Source: Parasponia andersonii (lineage: Eukaryota > Streptophyta > Magnoliopsida > Rosales > Cannabaceae). From it: a stretch of 64,000 nucleotides of DNA. A program made the translations under genes and the position numbers. The stretch spans positions 769,741 through 833,740 of the forward strand of contig JXTB01000048.1 of the NCBI GenBank assembly GCA_002914805.1. Reading direction: 5' to 3'. This document shows, in pieces, positions 11,201 through 24,046 of this stretch; within the stretch, counting starts at the first letter, position 1, and every line of letters begins with the position of its first letter. The notes under the pieces were generated by a model. The model did no database searches, was not told where the DNA came from, and saw only the letters and a list, made by a program, of their open reading frames with translations.

Positions 11201-11945
11201 AGTTATGACACAGTTGTTTGCTGATTCTTTTGAAAGATTCTGAGACATTATCGTAAACACTGTCATGTTAATGGTTTGAGTAACTAGACTTCCTTTTATA
11301 TGTTGTTGATACAGTTTATGGATCTAGATGGATAGATGATCTGTAGTATGTTTCCATTTAATACACTCTAGCATGAATCCCTAGTTTAATCAAGATCCTA
11401 TGCTATTATTAGGTGGCTTTAAACCAGTGGCTGTATCAAAATTTGGAAGCGGTTGCATCAATGTATGAGGATCACTTTGACTTATGCACACTTCAGAGGC
11501 AGCTCATTGAGGAGCCGACCAATAGTCCTACAGAAAATTCTTGGTGGAATAGGTTTATCCAGAAAAAATCTAAAACTGCATCTCCATTGTGCTATGTTTC
11601 CATAAGCCACTTTCCCATGCCTGTTAAGCGGACAAAGGAATTAAGAGCCCTGACAGGGTGGTAAGCTCCTGTCGCTACTCTTCCTTTTTGCTTCCCCTAC
11701 ATTGTTCAAATATTATTTTCTGCTCCGTGTTACAAATAAGCTCCAAAAAGGATTATGGTTGATTTATGTGTTGCAGGAGATATTATTTCAGCCTATTGCT
11801 AGAGTTGTCCGACATTGGAATGCCATTTGTTAGAGCTGTTATCAACAAAGTAACTGATGCTATCTCATTCTTTTTAGTTTGCTTAATTGGGCGGTCATTG
11901 GGACTCATTTACACCGGAATCAGGCAGTCCCTGAAATGGAAGTGA
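8274..11945 (+). CDS. Conserved-looking plant protein of unknown function, eight exons, C-terminal membrane segment
   Basis: I assembled eight exons: 8274-8386, 8721-9035, 9190-9412, 9927-10070, 10154-10278, 10829-11033, 11413-11660 and 11777-11945. They total 1,542 nt, giving 513 residues with all phases closing. The start (aataATGGCG) is the first ATG of the frame. The N-terminus is basic and poor in acidic residues, which could be an organelle transit peptide. A hydrophobic stretch lies near residues 97-119 and another near the C-terminus (ISFFLVCLIGRSLGLIY), followed by a basic tail ending SLKWK. The middle is soluble and helical. Intron 3 appears to be GC-AG. A further coding-like segment at 10595-10715 does not fit in phase. 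I do not recognise the family and give no function. Confidence 0.8.
8504..8542. repeat. Perfect 11-bp inverted repeat in intron 1
   Basis: CTTTCATGTGT (8504-8514) and ACACATGAAAG (8532-8542) are exact inverted copies separated by 17 bases. Weaker complementarity continues outward (GGTTTGG against AAACCC). It lies in the first intron of the 8274 gene, close to a long T tract. Confidence 0.75.
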
Positions 11946-13288
11946 GATAAAGAAAGGTACACTTTTTATTCATTTGATATTTTGTTAAAGAAGTGGTCAG
12001 TCAGAAGAAATTGGTAGATTGAAATTCCATATTTCTTCTGGCCACTTGGGGCTACCATTATTCATGGTTAACTAATCTGACATCAGAATTAATTTGAATT
12101 TGACATCGACGTTGATACCATCTGTCATCTGACCTAGTTCTAAATTGTTGAAGTAATCTGGCAAATGTAAGAATAAAGCAGTTTTCCCAAGCTTATGCTC
12201 CTACATGGGTCTTTGTTCAGTACTGCTGTCTCCTCTCCTTTCTTACCCCCAAATTGGGATTAGACCGGCATCCTTTAACTTAGTTCTTTACTTTGGTGAA
12301 AGACCATATAGTGCACTATTATTATTCAGTAAGGAGCATCTTATTTTGTTTCTTGTGATGCTTTGCATAGTTATGTATGGGGTGAGAGTTGGTCTATTCA
12401 ACTCAGTTTCGTTCACTCAACTTCATAAATGCTTTCTTGAGTCTTGACTGGGCAATGTCGCAGTCCTGTTCCTGCCGAATTATGCAAGCAATAATCTAAT
12501 TTTTTCTTCATTAAGATTCAAAAACAAATGAAACTGGAGATATTGGAATCAATAGCTTCAATTAGTAATGGTGTAAGGTTTTGTTACTAGTCATCTTGCA
12601 TTACTCAAATCAAATCTGAAACTGAGATTGGTCTGTCTCACCATATCTGTCATAACTTTGTTAAGTTGTTTTGGTAAAGAAATGGTGGGAAGACATTATA
12701 AGGGGTGAGAAAATGACGGGCACATAGATAGAGGATACCACTTTTCAAAAGATCACCAAGAAAAAGCAAAAGTACGTTTCAAGAGATAATCCTTGTGCCC
12801 TACCTTCTTTACATGTTAATCTCTTTTTTCGGAGAAACTTCTTATTATATACTAATCAATTCATTGTGTCCACACCTTTCTGTAAAGCAAGTTCTCCCAC
12901 TTTTAAGGCCTCCTCCTTTTAACTTAATTATGTGAGGGGCACATTATGTTTAAACTTTGGCCTCTGATCATTTCCAGAATTAGGGTGATTACCGACCTCA
13001 TCAAATTGTGTCAGAGAGCCCCTTGCGGGAAAAAAAGGAGTTAATGCAGTCACTCAAGTGTCAATTTAAGTTTTTACATTGGAGCAAAAAAAAAAAATGG
13101 TGTCAATTTAGTTAATGACCGTTTCATTTTAAATATAGCGAATAGTTTTAATATTTGAGTTAAGCTTGCTATATACATTGTAATTTTTATTTAGAACCTG
13201 ATATGGAAATTTTTTTACTCTTCTTTAAATATTTTAGTAAATTTAATGCCGTTGGACCGTTGGTAAATATAGGCATGGCCTCTTCTAG

Positions 13289-13383
13289 CAAAAAATAAAG
13301 GTTAGGGCTCGAGTGCAATTCTTCATTTTATTAATGAGATGAGTCATTGGACTCTAAAGCCCTAAACCTTAGCATTTTCTTGT
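13289..13383. repeat. Long imperfect hairpin, possible small-RNA precursor or MITE remnant
   Basis: The arm around AAGGTTAGGGCT (13300-13311) pairs with AGCCCTAAACCTT near 13362. Pairing continues inward through GAGTGCAAT against ATTGGACTC and TTCAT against ATGAG, and outward through CAAAAAAT against ATTTTCTTG, with small bulges. The loop is AT-rich. The arm length is similar to a plant pre-miRNA, but no known mature miRNA was recognised. Confidence 0.5.
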
Positions 13384-16300
13384 GTATAACAGGTTTGGGT
13401 AAACTTAATGATTCTGTTTATCATAAAGTGCCGTCATGTTAGTCCAAAAATAAATGAACAGACAAAAAAGAAGGTAATTTTTGCAATAAAATAAAAAATC
13501 GAATATGCAAGTGAAAATCCTAATTTGACTAATAATGATGCTGCCCAAGTCGACAAGATGGATAGAAAATGAAAGAATATAGAAAAGGGGGAAGTGAAAA
13601 AGCATGATTAGAGGGTTGATGAAGCATCACTATCCAAACGACAGCAAATCAAGCCTTATAATTTAGTCCAAACGATGGATTTTTTTCCTTATGTGAAACC
13701 ATGCAATTAAGTAGTAAGATCAACTGATTAATAGTCGTACTGGTTATGATTGTACAATTTTCGAAAGAAACATTGTTGGAAATTAATTATTGTATGTCAA
13801 TGTGGACCAGACTGCTGTTTGGCCACTTTCGTATCTTCATTGCATGGTGAAAGGAACCTAACATGAGACCCGTCAGGCAATTTGAACTGTAGTGATTTGA
13901 TGTTGAAAATGAATCTTGATGTGCAAGAGTCCTGATTGAAAAAAGAAGGCAAGATTCCCCCCCGGTTGATAACTACAGGCAAAGAAAATGAATAAAAGGG
14001 GATTCTTCTTTTGGGGTCTTTCCTTGGATGAACTCATGAACACGTGTGAGACCTCATGTGCCACACATGGTACGAATAGCAATGCTGTATATTATTAATG
14101 TTTTGCTAGAAAGATATAAATATAAATAGACCATATAATAATCTGTTTATTCCATTTCATTTTAATTAGGTTATAGTGCGCGTCCAAGACAATAATTAAT
14201 TGTACATATAATTTGTTTGTTGGCACTCGCTAGCTCTTGTCAACTTGCATAATCATGATCCATGGAAAGAGCACGATGGTCTTTCATGAGATACTGCATT
14301 CTCATTGTCCGATATATATTAGCACGCACTTATACAAATATAATAGTATATAAACATACATTTGTATGATGTATGTATAATGGATATGTGTTATATATTA
14401 TACATGTTCGCGAAACCAAAAGATACACATATATATATATATATATATTTTAAAAGGAGCAACCAAAAGATATTATGACAGTGAAATTAAGCGTTATACA
14501 GACCACGAAATATTCATGTACACGTATATATAATCTATGTTTATCACTTATGCTTGATCCATATATGATACCACTTAATTACCAGGCACTTTCTTAAGTG
14601 TGTGCATTTAGTCATAGTGCCTTTAGATTAGCATATTTCCTTATGCAGAAGGGTATACGTGAATATGATTGTGTAAACAATTCGAGTTACTTTTCATTTT
14701 TTGTTTCTATTGGAAACTTTGTTTTTAATTTTTTCCTTCCACCCTCAGTACTTCACTTGAAGTTTTAATTTTTTTTTTTTGGAATGCACTTGAAGTTTTA
14801 ATTTGATAATTGAAAAATGAAATGTCAAGGTGAAGACTCTCTCTCTCTCTCTCTCAAAAAAAAAAAATTATGCACATTAGATTCCAAAGATTAATAATAT
14901 AGAAGGTTAGCTAGCTGTATGGATTACGTGCGGCTGTGAAATGTAATTCAGATAGTATATAATATGTATATATAGGGATAATACGGAGTAACACATATAC
15001 AATGTGTTGCCATTGCAATATGGATCTAAATAGCTCAATGCAACTACAAGTTTACAAGAAAAGTTAACATATCTCGGCTGCTCTCTTTTTCCTTACATGA
15101 ATATATATATTTGACCAATCAGAGCTATATGAGAAGAAACAGGGACATTTGACTATAATTGTCTGACTGGGTAGCGAAAAGTTGTAAAGCATTATTAATA
15201 TACAAGGATTGAAGAAGAAAAGGAAACTCGCTCAATCAAAAGTAGCATTCAAAGTTAAAGACATAAGTAAAAGCAAGAAAGTTGAGGAAAAAAAAAAAAA
15301 CAAAACAAAACTAAGGGCAGCTCCATATGCCTAGAGAATCCTTTGTCCAGCTCCAGCCTCTAGCTCTAGGCCTCTACATTATCTAGATTATTCTATTCTA
15401 TTAGGAACTGTTTGGGTGGCATGGAAGTCCTGTTTAATATAGTCTTTATGCCTTAAAAGTTGAATTGACCAAACACTGTTCGTCCATTGACTAATAATAA
15501 TATTTTTTTGTAGAGTACCTAATAATAATATTATTGAGTAGGCAGAAAAACTTTCAACTACTTGAAAATGCATTACAGAGTAAGTCCTTTAGTACTCTAC
15601 ATAAATGGATCTATACAAAGCTTCTAAACCAAATGCAGCCTTTGAAGGAAAAATGTGAAAAAGAAGCATTAGCTATATCAGATTTATATGGCTGCCTCTT
15701 CTATAAATATGCTAATATATATTCTTTATTGTATATTATAATTAAGGGCTCAATTATTCGCACATATATATATATATATATATATTGCTTCAGTGGGATA
15801 CTTGATAATGATGAAGATCATCTTCGGCAAAAATTTTGCTTGCAGTCTGATGCTAAGTTTGGTTACAGCGACACAAACTTGAACACAAGAACAAACAACT
15901 GAAACTCTAGAGACATCAGACTAGGGTTCATGTTCTTGATACATATATATACATATATATATATTTTTTTTTACAGACCCTACAATTGATTTTTCATATA
16001 TTTGAGTACAGCTAAACCAAGTAATAACAAGCTAGGACTATATGACCTAGTCCCCTCAAGATCCAATATAGATATAATTTCCCCTTGCTGAGGCACTATA
16101 CAGTGAAAATTGTATAGATGTGGGCCAACCAAATTAATGTGATAAGCAATTAGTGAGCTGGGTTTATTGTATCAAAAGTTTTAAGGGAAAAGTTTCCAGA
16201 AAGAAATAACATATCGAGCAAACATATTCTCTCTAGCTACCTACCTAGCTTTACTATCCCAATTACCTGATGATCTCGTTTTTGATGTTGTTTTATTATT

Positions 16301-16883
16301 TTTTTTTTATTTTTCGTTTGTCATGGATTAAAGGCATTAATCTATAATATAATCACAACCAAAACAGGTAATATCTTTTATATAGTTTTTAACTTAAATT
16401 ATATATATGAATTAATTAAACAAAGTACTAGTTTTGTCGAATGCCCTGCAGGGATAATATAATTTATATGTATATATATGTCTCTAGCTATATACCAATT
16501 AATATAAATTTTAGCGGTGAGCAATATTAGTGTCCACAGTACTCCGCCGTATAAGTGGGAAAAGAATAAGAAGAAATCGATGATTGAGTGTAATTATAAT
16601 ATGCTTTTGAAAGTGATTCGTTATAACACCGAGAATTAAAGCTCCTTCCAATGAACATTCCCTTCCCACCAGACATTGGAATTCACTGCTTTTCCATTAA
16701 TTAAGCAACAAGAAATTAAGAAAGGAGTGTACAATATGATTCATTAAAAAGGAAAAAAAAAGGTGCTCTAGTATGAAAACCATGCACACTATATTCTTTG
16801 CGTATTACCGCAACTCATTTCTTGGGTCACATCCACATGTCCTAAAATGTATACTCTCTTTTATCCTTAGACGCGATTATATG

Positions 16884-16886
<3 letters not shown>

Positions 16887-16916
<30 letters not shown>
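16887..16916 (+). repeat. (CT)n microsatellite
   Basis: About 14 uninterrupted CT units in spacer DNA, with no gene nearby. Confidence 0.9.
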
Positions 16917-16918
<2 letters not shown>

Positions 16919-19900
16919 GCTGTCTCTTTTCCTTTAATTTAAAACAAGACTTTCTTGCACAGAAAAAGCAAGAATAACTACCGCATCCTAAAAAAGATAT
17001 AACTGATTTTTATATTTCCTTATTCCTAGAAATATCCATGATTAATTTATAAAAGCTTATATGAAGTCAAGGTCTGTTTTTCGAGAAAGAAAAAAAAGTC
17101 GTTCTTCCTTTTTCTTTTCCGCTTTGTTAATTTTTCGCTTAAACATTTTTTTTCCCCTCTAAACCATTTTCCTAGTATAACGTATAATTTTTTTTTTTAA
17201 AGTAGTAAGACAGAACCACAGCATTTTCAGCATTAAGTAAAAAAGAAAAAAAAAGGGGCCCAGCTCTGTAATATTAGTATATTGAACTTTGCTCCAGTGC
17301 TTTGGCACGCATTATAAGAAAACCAAATCTATAAAAGGGGCTAATTATTGTCCGAAAAATGGTGCTAAGATATGGTTGAGAGCTTACCTCTAATACTTGA
17401 CATTATTAATCAACATTACGTGGTCTTGGATATGCTGCAATATATCTTATTTGCTTACCTAACCGAAGAAAATATATACATAATATATAGAGACTGTCTT
17501 ATCTTTGAGGTGCTACACAAAATTGATTCCTGAATTATCGGTTATTTTCTATCCAACATCTCCTGCTAAATAAAAGTTTCAAGGTCCACTCCATTGACTT
17601 TTGCCCCCAATCCTTATGGAAGCATACAAACAGATACACATGTTAATAATATATTACATAATTGCTGTCTTGGAGAAGCATAAATATATATATATAAATG
17701 TATCGGTTGATCATGCTGATGAAAGCATTTATCTTATCAAACAAAATAAAGGGTTTAATTACTTTTTTTCTTTTCAGAAATATTGCTAACCAGAAAATTG
17801 AATTGTAATTCAATCTGATTAGCTGGTGGGTGGAAAGTTTGTATCAAAAGGTCCAATCAAATATATTGCTAGGTGGTGCTACATTAGGATTTTAAAGTAG
17901 CTTTTGTCATTTCTTTTAAATGGAGATCTTATTATAACCATCAATATATGCACATCCATTTATACAATACTCTTGTGCAATAATTCTCTCTAAAACAACA
18001 CCAAAACAACAGGGTTTCCTCTATTCTACTTAATTTTCGATAGAAACAAATAATTAACATCAAATTAATGGAAAACTATTATTTGTATATGTGTCTTTGT
18101 AATGTCTACGTTGTTATATTATCTCATGAAGTTTAATTTGTTGGTACATGGGAGCACTGTTACAGTATGGAGATTATTCTTCTTTTCTTTTTATTTTTAA
18201 TATATTTTTTAGGAGAAAAAAAAAGGGAAAGAAGAGAAGCATGAAATCTGGCTGATGATCAGGAGCTTTCCATCTTTGAAAAGAGGAGACAACTCATAGT
18301 GTGTGAAATTACAAAGATAACCTTAACGTACCATCCCTCTCTTGAACATGTTACCGAGGTCGTGGGGACCCATGCATCACCCATCATGGGAGACAATCGT
18401 GTCTTTTGGCCTCTTTCACTATGCATGAGAAGAGCTGCAGTATGTGATAAAAAATACGATGCTTTGCTTTCAGTGTGTATTTTTTTTTTAAATACACAAA
18501 AGTAGCCTTCGGATCGTAGACTCACTCTCCTTTCGAGCGTTTGCCTTCACACTTCATTTTGTCTTACTTTATATGGTAAATTACATGTGAATTTAACTCA
18601 CGTGGGAAAATTTTGACAGCTTTATAGCTAAATCAAATTACTTTGAACTAGCTATACCATGAAAGCCATGGACTAGCTAATAGCTATATATAACAAAGCG
18701 TCCAACTTCAAACATTAATTCCAAATTTCTGAATTCCGTGCCATGCATTTATTATCTTTGAAAAAATTTTCACTCAATCAAAATTAAAAGTAAATGAACA
18801 ATGATAACGAACAATGTTATAAAATATGGGTGCTGAATAAGGATATATTTGTTTGTTGTTAAATAATTTAATTAATAATTTAATTTTTTTTATGTTCTTA
18901 TTTAAATTATAATTATAATTATAATTAGTTAATAATAAATTAATATATTATTATGGTGTTGGATACTCCTAATATCTTATAACATTATTTAAATTAAAAT
19001 TAACAGCTTAAGTTATGAAGATTCTATCAAATCTTCGGATATTAAATTTTCTAAGAAATTTTGAAATTTGCCACCTTTGATTGGGGTGACTACTGACTTC
19101 TTAACAACTTATTACAATTTTTTTAATGTTTCTTTTTATTGATCGGTTACACAAACAGAGAAAATATTTGTCGAGTATTGTGTTAAGAACATGTATATTT
19201 TTTTAGGAAAAAAATTAATAAAAATGCGGCAAATAATGTAACATGTGGTTTTTAACTTTTTCATACCAATCTATGACCATAGATCTTGTGATCCTGTTAT
19301 AAAACACTGTAACATCTCTAAAAAAAATTATTATTCAAAACATTTTTTAAAAAAATCAATTTAATTAAAAGTACTCCTTAAAAAATTATTCTAGTTAAAA
19401 ATACTCTTAATTATCGGAAGAATATATTCCACAAAGCCATAGACTTGTTTGCTATTTGTCCAAATGATGCTTACTTGAGAAGAGCGCTGAATTAGAATGT
19501 CAGCCTAAAACTCTTGAGTAGTTAGAGTTTCGAATCATGAGGATTTTACTTACGGAAATTGAGAGTACTCAAAGCTAAAACTAATAATTAAAGTCGTAGA
19601 CGGGTGGCTCTTGGTAGGTGAGTTCCAGTTGGACAAATAACATACACATCCATAGCTTTTTAGAAGATGTTCTCCAACACTAATCTCCCTAGTTCAATTC
19701 AAGCAAAAAGCTAAATGAAAAATCACAAGCGATTCCAATAAGAACATCTATGGCTGCTTTTAACTGCTATATATATATATATATATATAAGCTAGTTTAC
19801 TAGTTTAACTTTATTATATATATGTCTAATCCATGCGAAGTTTAATAATATAATAATGATTACAAAAAAGGAACCTGTGCTGAGATTCGAGTTTAAGTGT

Positions 19901-21177
19901 CACGCTCCAACAAACGTGATGATCATGAAAAATTCCACGAAATTAAAAGATTAAGCGAGGAACAAAATCAGGTATATATATATTTTTTGCGCTCTTCGGG
20001 TTTGGGTTCAAGTTCAACAAGTCAAAGAAAGATTTCTCGAGGAACCGTCCAAACAAGAAAAAGTCATTATCCCGCCTTCCACCAGCTCCTTTTTCTTTCT
20101 ATCTGGTGCCATTGGCTTTACCTTTCCAGATTCTTTATTATTTGATTTACATAATGCCCCGTATTTTACTAATTCGTCCATATTAGTGTTAGACAGCTTG
20201 ACAATATTGCCCTTGCTCAATTCCCTGTTTCCATTATCCATCTTTACCAAACCCTAATATTGTCCATTTATGCCCCAAATATAAGATTTTCTTAAAAAAA
20301 GAAAAACAAAACAAAAACATGAAAAACAAAACATTGGCAAAACCGTCGAAGTATGTTGACGATGAACATATGCGTGGTACAGTTCATATCGTGACCTCAG
20401 ACAAAAAAAAAGTATATAATAAAAATATTGAATATCTTATATATATATATATATACACGTATATATTTTTTTATCAATAGATAATTATCATTTTGGTCCA
20501 AAAAAAATTTATTATATATATTTTTTATTATAAAAAATAAGAATAAAAATAATATTAATGATACACGTCTTTTTATGTATATCATTCGTTAGAATATTAT
20601 TAGATTAGATTATTATTAGAAGGTAATCTAATAACTAAAAAAATATCTACACAAAAATAAAAAAAAACTATTAAATTAGCAACTTTTATATATATATATA
20701 TATATAAATGTGTATATAGGTATAATTAAATGTGGAACAAAATCTATGAGCAATGAAAAGAACAAACAAGGTTATTCTAGTCATGTGAACTATTGATGAA
20801 CAATTCAAAGTCATCACTAGCTAGTTTTTTTTCTTTTAAAAAAAAAAAATCATATTCTTATGTAATATTGTGTAATTCCAAAAAGACTATTTTGGTAAAT
20901 TTACTATGCATTCCCATTACCTTTCATATAAACTTCTACGGCAAGCTTAGTTATTTGGTTCTCATGAGTAGACAAATGTGTATCGAATTTCAAAACCTCC
21001 TTTCCAATATTCACTTTTGCTGAAGCTTCTCTCTCTCCTTTTTTTCCCCCCTCCTGTTTCAATTCTCACATTTCTCTGTCTCTCTCTCTTCCTCCTCTTA
21101 TCTTTAAGCCTTGGTTCCGGTTCATGGATATTGAACCCTTGTGGGCTCTTGGGGGGTGGTTTCTTCTTCAAATTTGC

Positions 21178-21558
21178 ATGGCAGCACCTAAAACATCATC
21201 ATCATCTTCCATCTTTGAAATCCAAACCAAATCCCATAATTTACTCCTTTTGGTAACCCTTGTCTTCATTTTCCTTCTTCTTCTAAGTAGTACTAGTACT
21301 AGTACTACTACTACTTCATCAAACAGTTACTTGCCATCCATGGCTTCAACTACTACTACACTTTCTAGGAGAAGGCTTCTCTTGGATTCATCAATATCTG
21401 GCTCGACTTCTTCGACTACTACGATGTCTACCACAAAATTGCATCCGAAGAAAGGCGAAGTTCAAAAATCGGCTACTTCCAATTCGAGTTCGGCAAGAAA
21501 GGAATTTGGAGCTGAAGCTCATGAAGTTCCTAGTGGTCCAAATCCCATATCCAACTAG
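21178..21558 (+). CDS. CLE41/44: CLE41/CLE44-type preproprotein encoding the TDIF peptide
   Basis: This single-exon 126-residue protein has a hydrophobic signal segment (LLLLVTLVFIFLLLL, residues about 22-36), a variable Ser/Thr-rich middle with a basic patch (SRRR, 63-66), and ends exactly in HEVPSGPNPISN (115-126). That dodecapeptide is TDIF, the product of Arabidopsis CLE41 and CLE44. In that family it is secreted from phloem, hydroxylated on prolines, bound by the receptor kinase PXY/TDR, and promotes procambium/cambium division while blocking xylem differentiation. The preceding KEFGAEA resembles the processing context in CLE41. I chose ATG 21178 because it places the signal peptide at the N-terminus; the in-frame ATG at 21124 would add 18 residues. 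No intron, as usual for CLE genes. Whether it corresponds to CLE41 or CLE44 cannot be told here. Confidence 0.96.
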   Translation: MAAPKTSSSSSIFEIQTKSHNLLLLVTLVFIFLLLLSSTSTSTTTTSSNSYLPSMASTTTTLSRRRLLLDSSISGSTSSTTTMSTTKLHPKKGEVQKSATSNSSSARKEFGAEAHEVPSGPNPISN

Positions 21559-24041
21559 GTAGCGTACTCGTGGATCGAGATGATCGAGGAAATGAGGATG
21601 ATGATAAGGGTTCGTAACGGCGAAGTTAATATGTTTTGTCATCTTTATGGGGTAATATTGTTTTGAGAGAGTTCGCCATCAATACTGCTTTGTCTTCTGC
21701 CAGAGGTTTGTTACCTTAATTAATGGTTATCGTCATTACCTTTTTTTTTTTCGTTTTGTTTTTTGTTATTTTTTTTTTTCTTTTTAAGCTAGAAAATGTA
21801 TAGCAAGAGACACTATTTTTATATATTTATGTACCCTTTTATCTATTTGTTTCATATATATAGACGGTGATGTTTATGGGTATAATTTATCTGGGGTTAT
21901 ATTGCTAGCTAGCTAGCTAGTTCACTCTTTTATAAGTTTTATATTTTCAATCCTTATATGCATTCTGACGACAAATTAAGAGACATATCATATACATATA
22001 TATATATATATAATCCATAACTTTTTTGCATATGGGATGCCTAATTTTCATCAGCCTTTATAATAATACTTGTGAAATAAAACTCGAAACCCCTTCCAAG
22101 TATAGGTAACAAAATCCAATCGTAAATCAATCATCCTCTTTAGGGTTTTTCTTAATTTAGTGTGAGTCCGAACTTTGAGTACGCCTAAATATAATTTTAG
22201 AAAGAAATATTTCTGAAAAAAATTACCGTCTATATGTTAGGTTAATAAATTTTTAATACATATATAAGGGGAAAAAAAAAGAGATAATCAATATCAAGTA
22301 GGAAAAGAAGAAGATCTAGCATATGCACACATATGTATTTACATTCTTTAGTTGTGTTTGCATGTCCCCCCCCCCCCCCCCCCCCTCTTTTTTTCTTTTT
22401 TTGAAAGCAAAAACTAGGGCAAAAGGGGGTGCAGGGAGATAGAAACGGAATCTGAGGCACTGCAGGGAGGAAGCAAGTTAATTAGACAGTGGAGTCAGAT
22501 ATCAGCAAGCTATGTTAAGCCATAGGCACAGTAATATACTGATAAGAATAGCTTTTGTTTGGTTTTGTGTTTTTTCGCTGAGAAAGTGAAAGAGAAAGGA
22601 AAGAGAAAAATAATTTGGTCGAGTCCTTTGGACTTTTCTTTTGTCGACCCAAACACATCATCCGAGAAAGCTGATGATATACATTACCAACCAAACAAAA
22701 GCAACTACTAAAGAAAAGTCATGAGACCCCATGATTTGATAATTATTACTGTATCATTTTTCTGTTCCAGCTACCCAATCATATGCTTAATCATGTCCTT
22801 TCTTTTATTTTTACCCCCAGAAGAGGGAAAAAAATGTGGGTTATTTACAATTTTCCCTTTTTTTTTATATACGTTTTACAATGTATTGCCAAGTTTGAAT
22901 TATAGTATGTATTATACCATCTTTTCTATTTTTTTCCAGTTGCAACACGCCACAAGACTGCAATTATTATCTTTTTTAAATTCCATTATCTTTTCAAATA
23001 TTGTTTATAGTCATGCAAACATGGCACCTTTATATGTATATATATGTTTAAATAAAGCAATGGTTTCCAAAATTATATCTTACCTATATTAAGATTTGGA
23101 TTTTCATGATATACGTGTATATATTTTCTCGTTTCATTTTCTGGAAAACAAGCAGGGATACAAGTATTATATATGCATGACATTTTTACAAACTTATCCG
23201 TAAGTAATAAGAAATAAATAAGTGAGAAAATATATGTAGATATTATGTGTTTATTTATTTTTTTTTTTTGGGGGGGGGGGGGGGATGTACGTAATTAAAT
23301 TCATTAAAGGAAAATTTTAATTATAAAGCCGGATGAAACTACGAGATACGTACTAAGATTAATTGCTGTTAAATTTGATCTCAATAGCCACTCCTTTTTT
23401 TTTTTTTCTGTTTTCTTTTTCGGAGAGTAACTCAATAGCCACGTTATAAATATATTATATATAAATATATATTATATATCTAACCTGTACTGCACGAGTT
23501 TATAATTGTAAGAACAAAATTAACCAAAAAGCCAACAATTATTATATAAGCATGAGGTCAGCCTTTTCTTCTTTGTGATCATATACACCGTTAAATGTAG
23601 AGATTGAGAAAAACATAAATGCAAATACTTAAAAAAGATAACATTGGCTAAGCCTAATGAGATTCATTAATCGGCTAAGAAAGCTAGTGGCTGCCTAGAA
23701 AAGAAAAGCAGCTAAAGAGAGGAAGCAAAGGGCAAAGGCCAAAAAGGGTTGATAAATATTTGAGACAATATATGCTCTCTCTAATTAAGTAGATGGCCGC
23801 AATACATTCTTTCACGTTCCATCAGATTATATCACATCTAGCGTATAGTTGTCCAATCAATAAAGCAAAAACCAACTATAAATAAAAGAGGTAGAAAAAG
23901 GCAAAGGGAAGAAGAAATCCATAAAGTAGAAAACGAATTAAAATTGACATGCAAATCATGTTAACAAAAATTAGATCGTTTCATGGATTATTGCGTTAAA
24001 ATCAATGCCAAGTATTCTTCTTTTAAAAAGAAGAAGATTAA
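21559..24041. other. Spacer with unusual G/C homopolymer tracts
   Basis: No gene recognised. It holds a run of 20 C at 22366-22385 (then T-rich) and a T-run followed by 15 G at 23270-23284, both in AT-rich surroundings. TAGC repeats (GCTAGCTAGCTAGCTAG) lie near 21905. The first few hundred bases are the 3' flank of the CLE gene. Confidence 0.6.
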
Positions 24042-24046
24042 ACAAT
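24042..24046. repeat. Target-site duplication, left copy (ACAAT)
   Basis: ACAAT directly abuts the left LTR and is repeated exactly at 35087-35091 next to the right LTR, the 5-bp duplication expected of LTR-retrotransposon integration. Confidence 0.88.

Larger units (their letters stand above)
11946..21177. other. Long gene-poor spacer and upstream region of the CLE gene
   Basis: No exon chain, domain or transposon protein was recognised on either strand. It contains AT-rich sequence with (AT)n tracts near 14430, 15765, 19770, 20440 and 20690, a CT microsatellite at 16887-16916, and the hairpin at 13289-13383. Short ORFs at 12205-12447, 13797-14082, 15534-15902 and 18259-18525 look random. 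The last ~170 bases before 21178 are strongly pyrimidine-rich, as expected of a leader, and ATATAAA at 20926-20932 is a possible TATA box for the CLE gene. Confidence 0.55.

Noticed and set aside
12205..12447. 80-residue ORF in the 3' flank of the 8274 gene
   Set aside because: No domain, no splice context, hydrophobic composition expected of T-rich DNA.
15534..15902. 122-residue ORF
   Set aside because: Contains an (AT)n-encoded YIYIYIY stretch and no recognisable motif; spacer composition.
18259..18525. Overlapping ORFs on both strands, 68 and 88 residues
   Set aside because: Overlap each other antisense without similarity to any known family; segment is slightly GC-richer but gives no exon signals.
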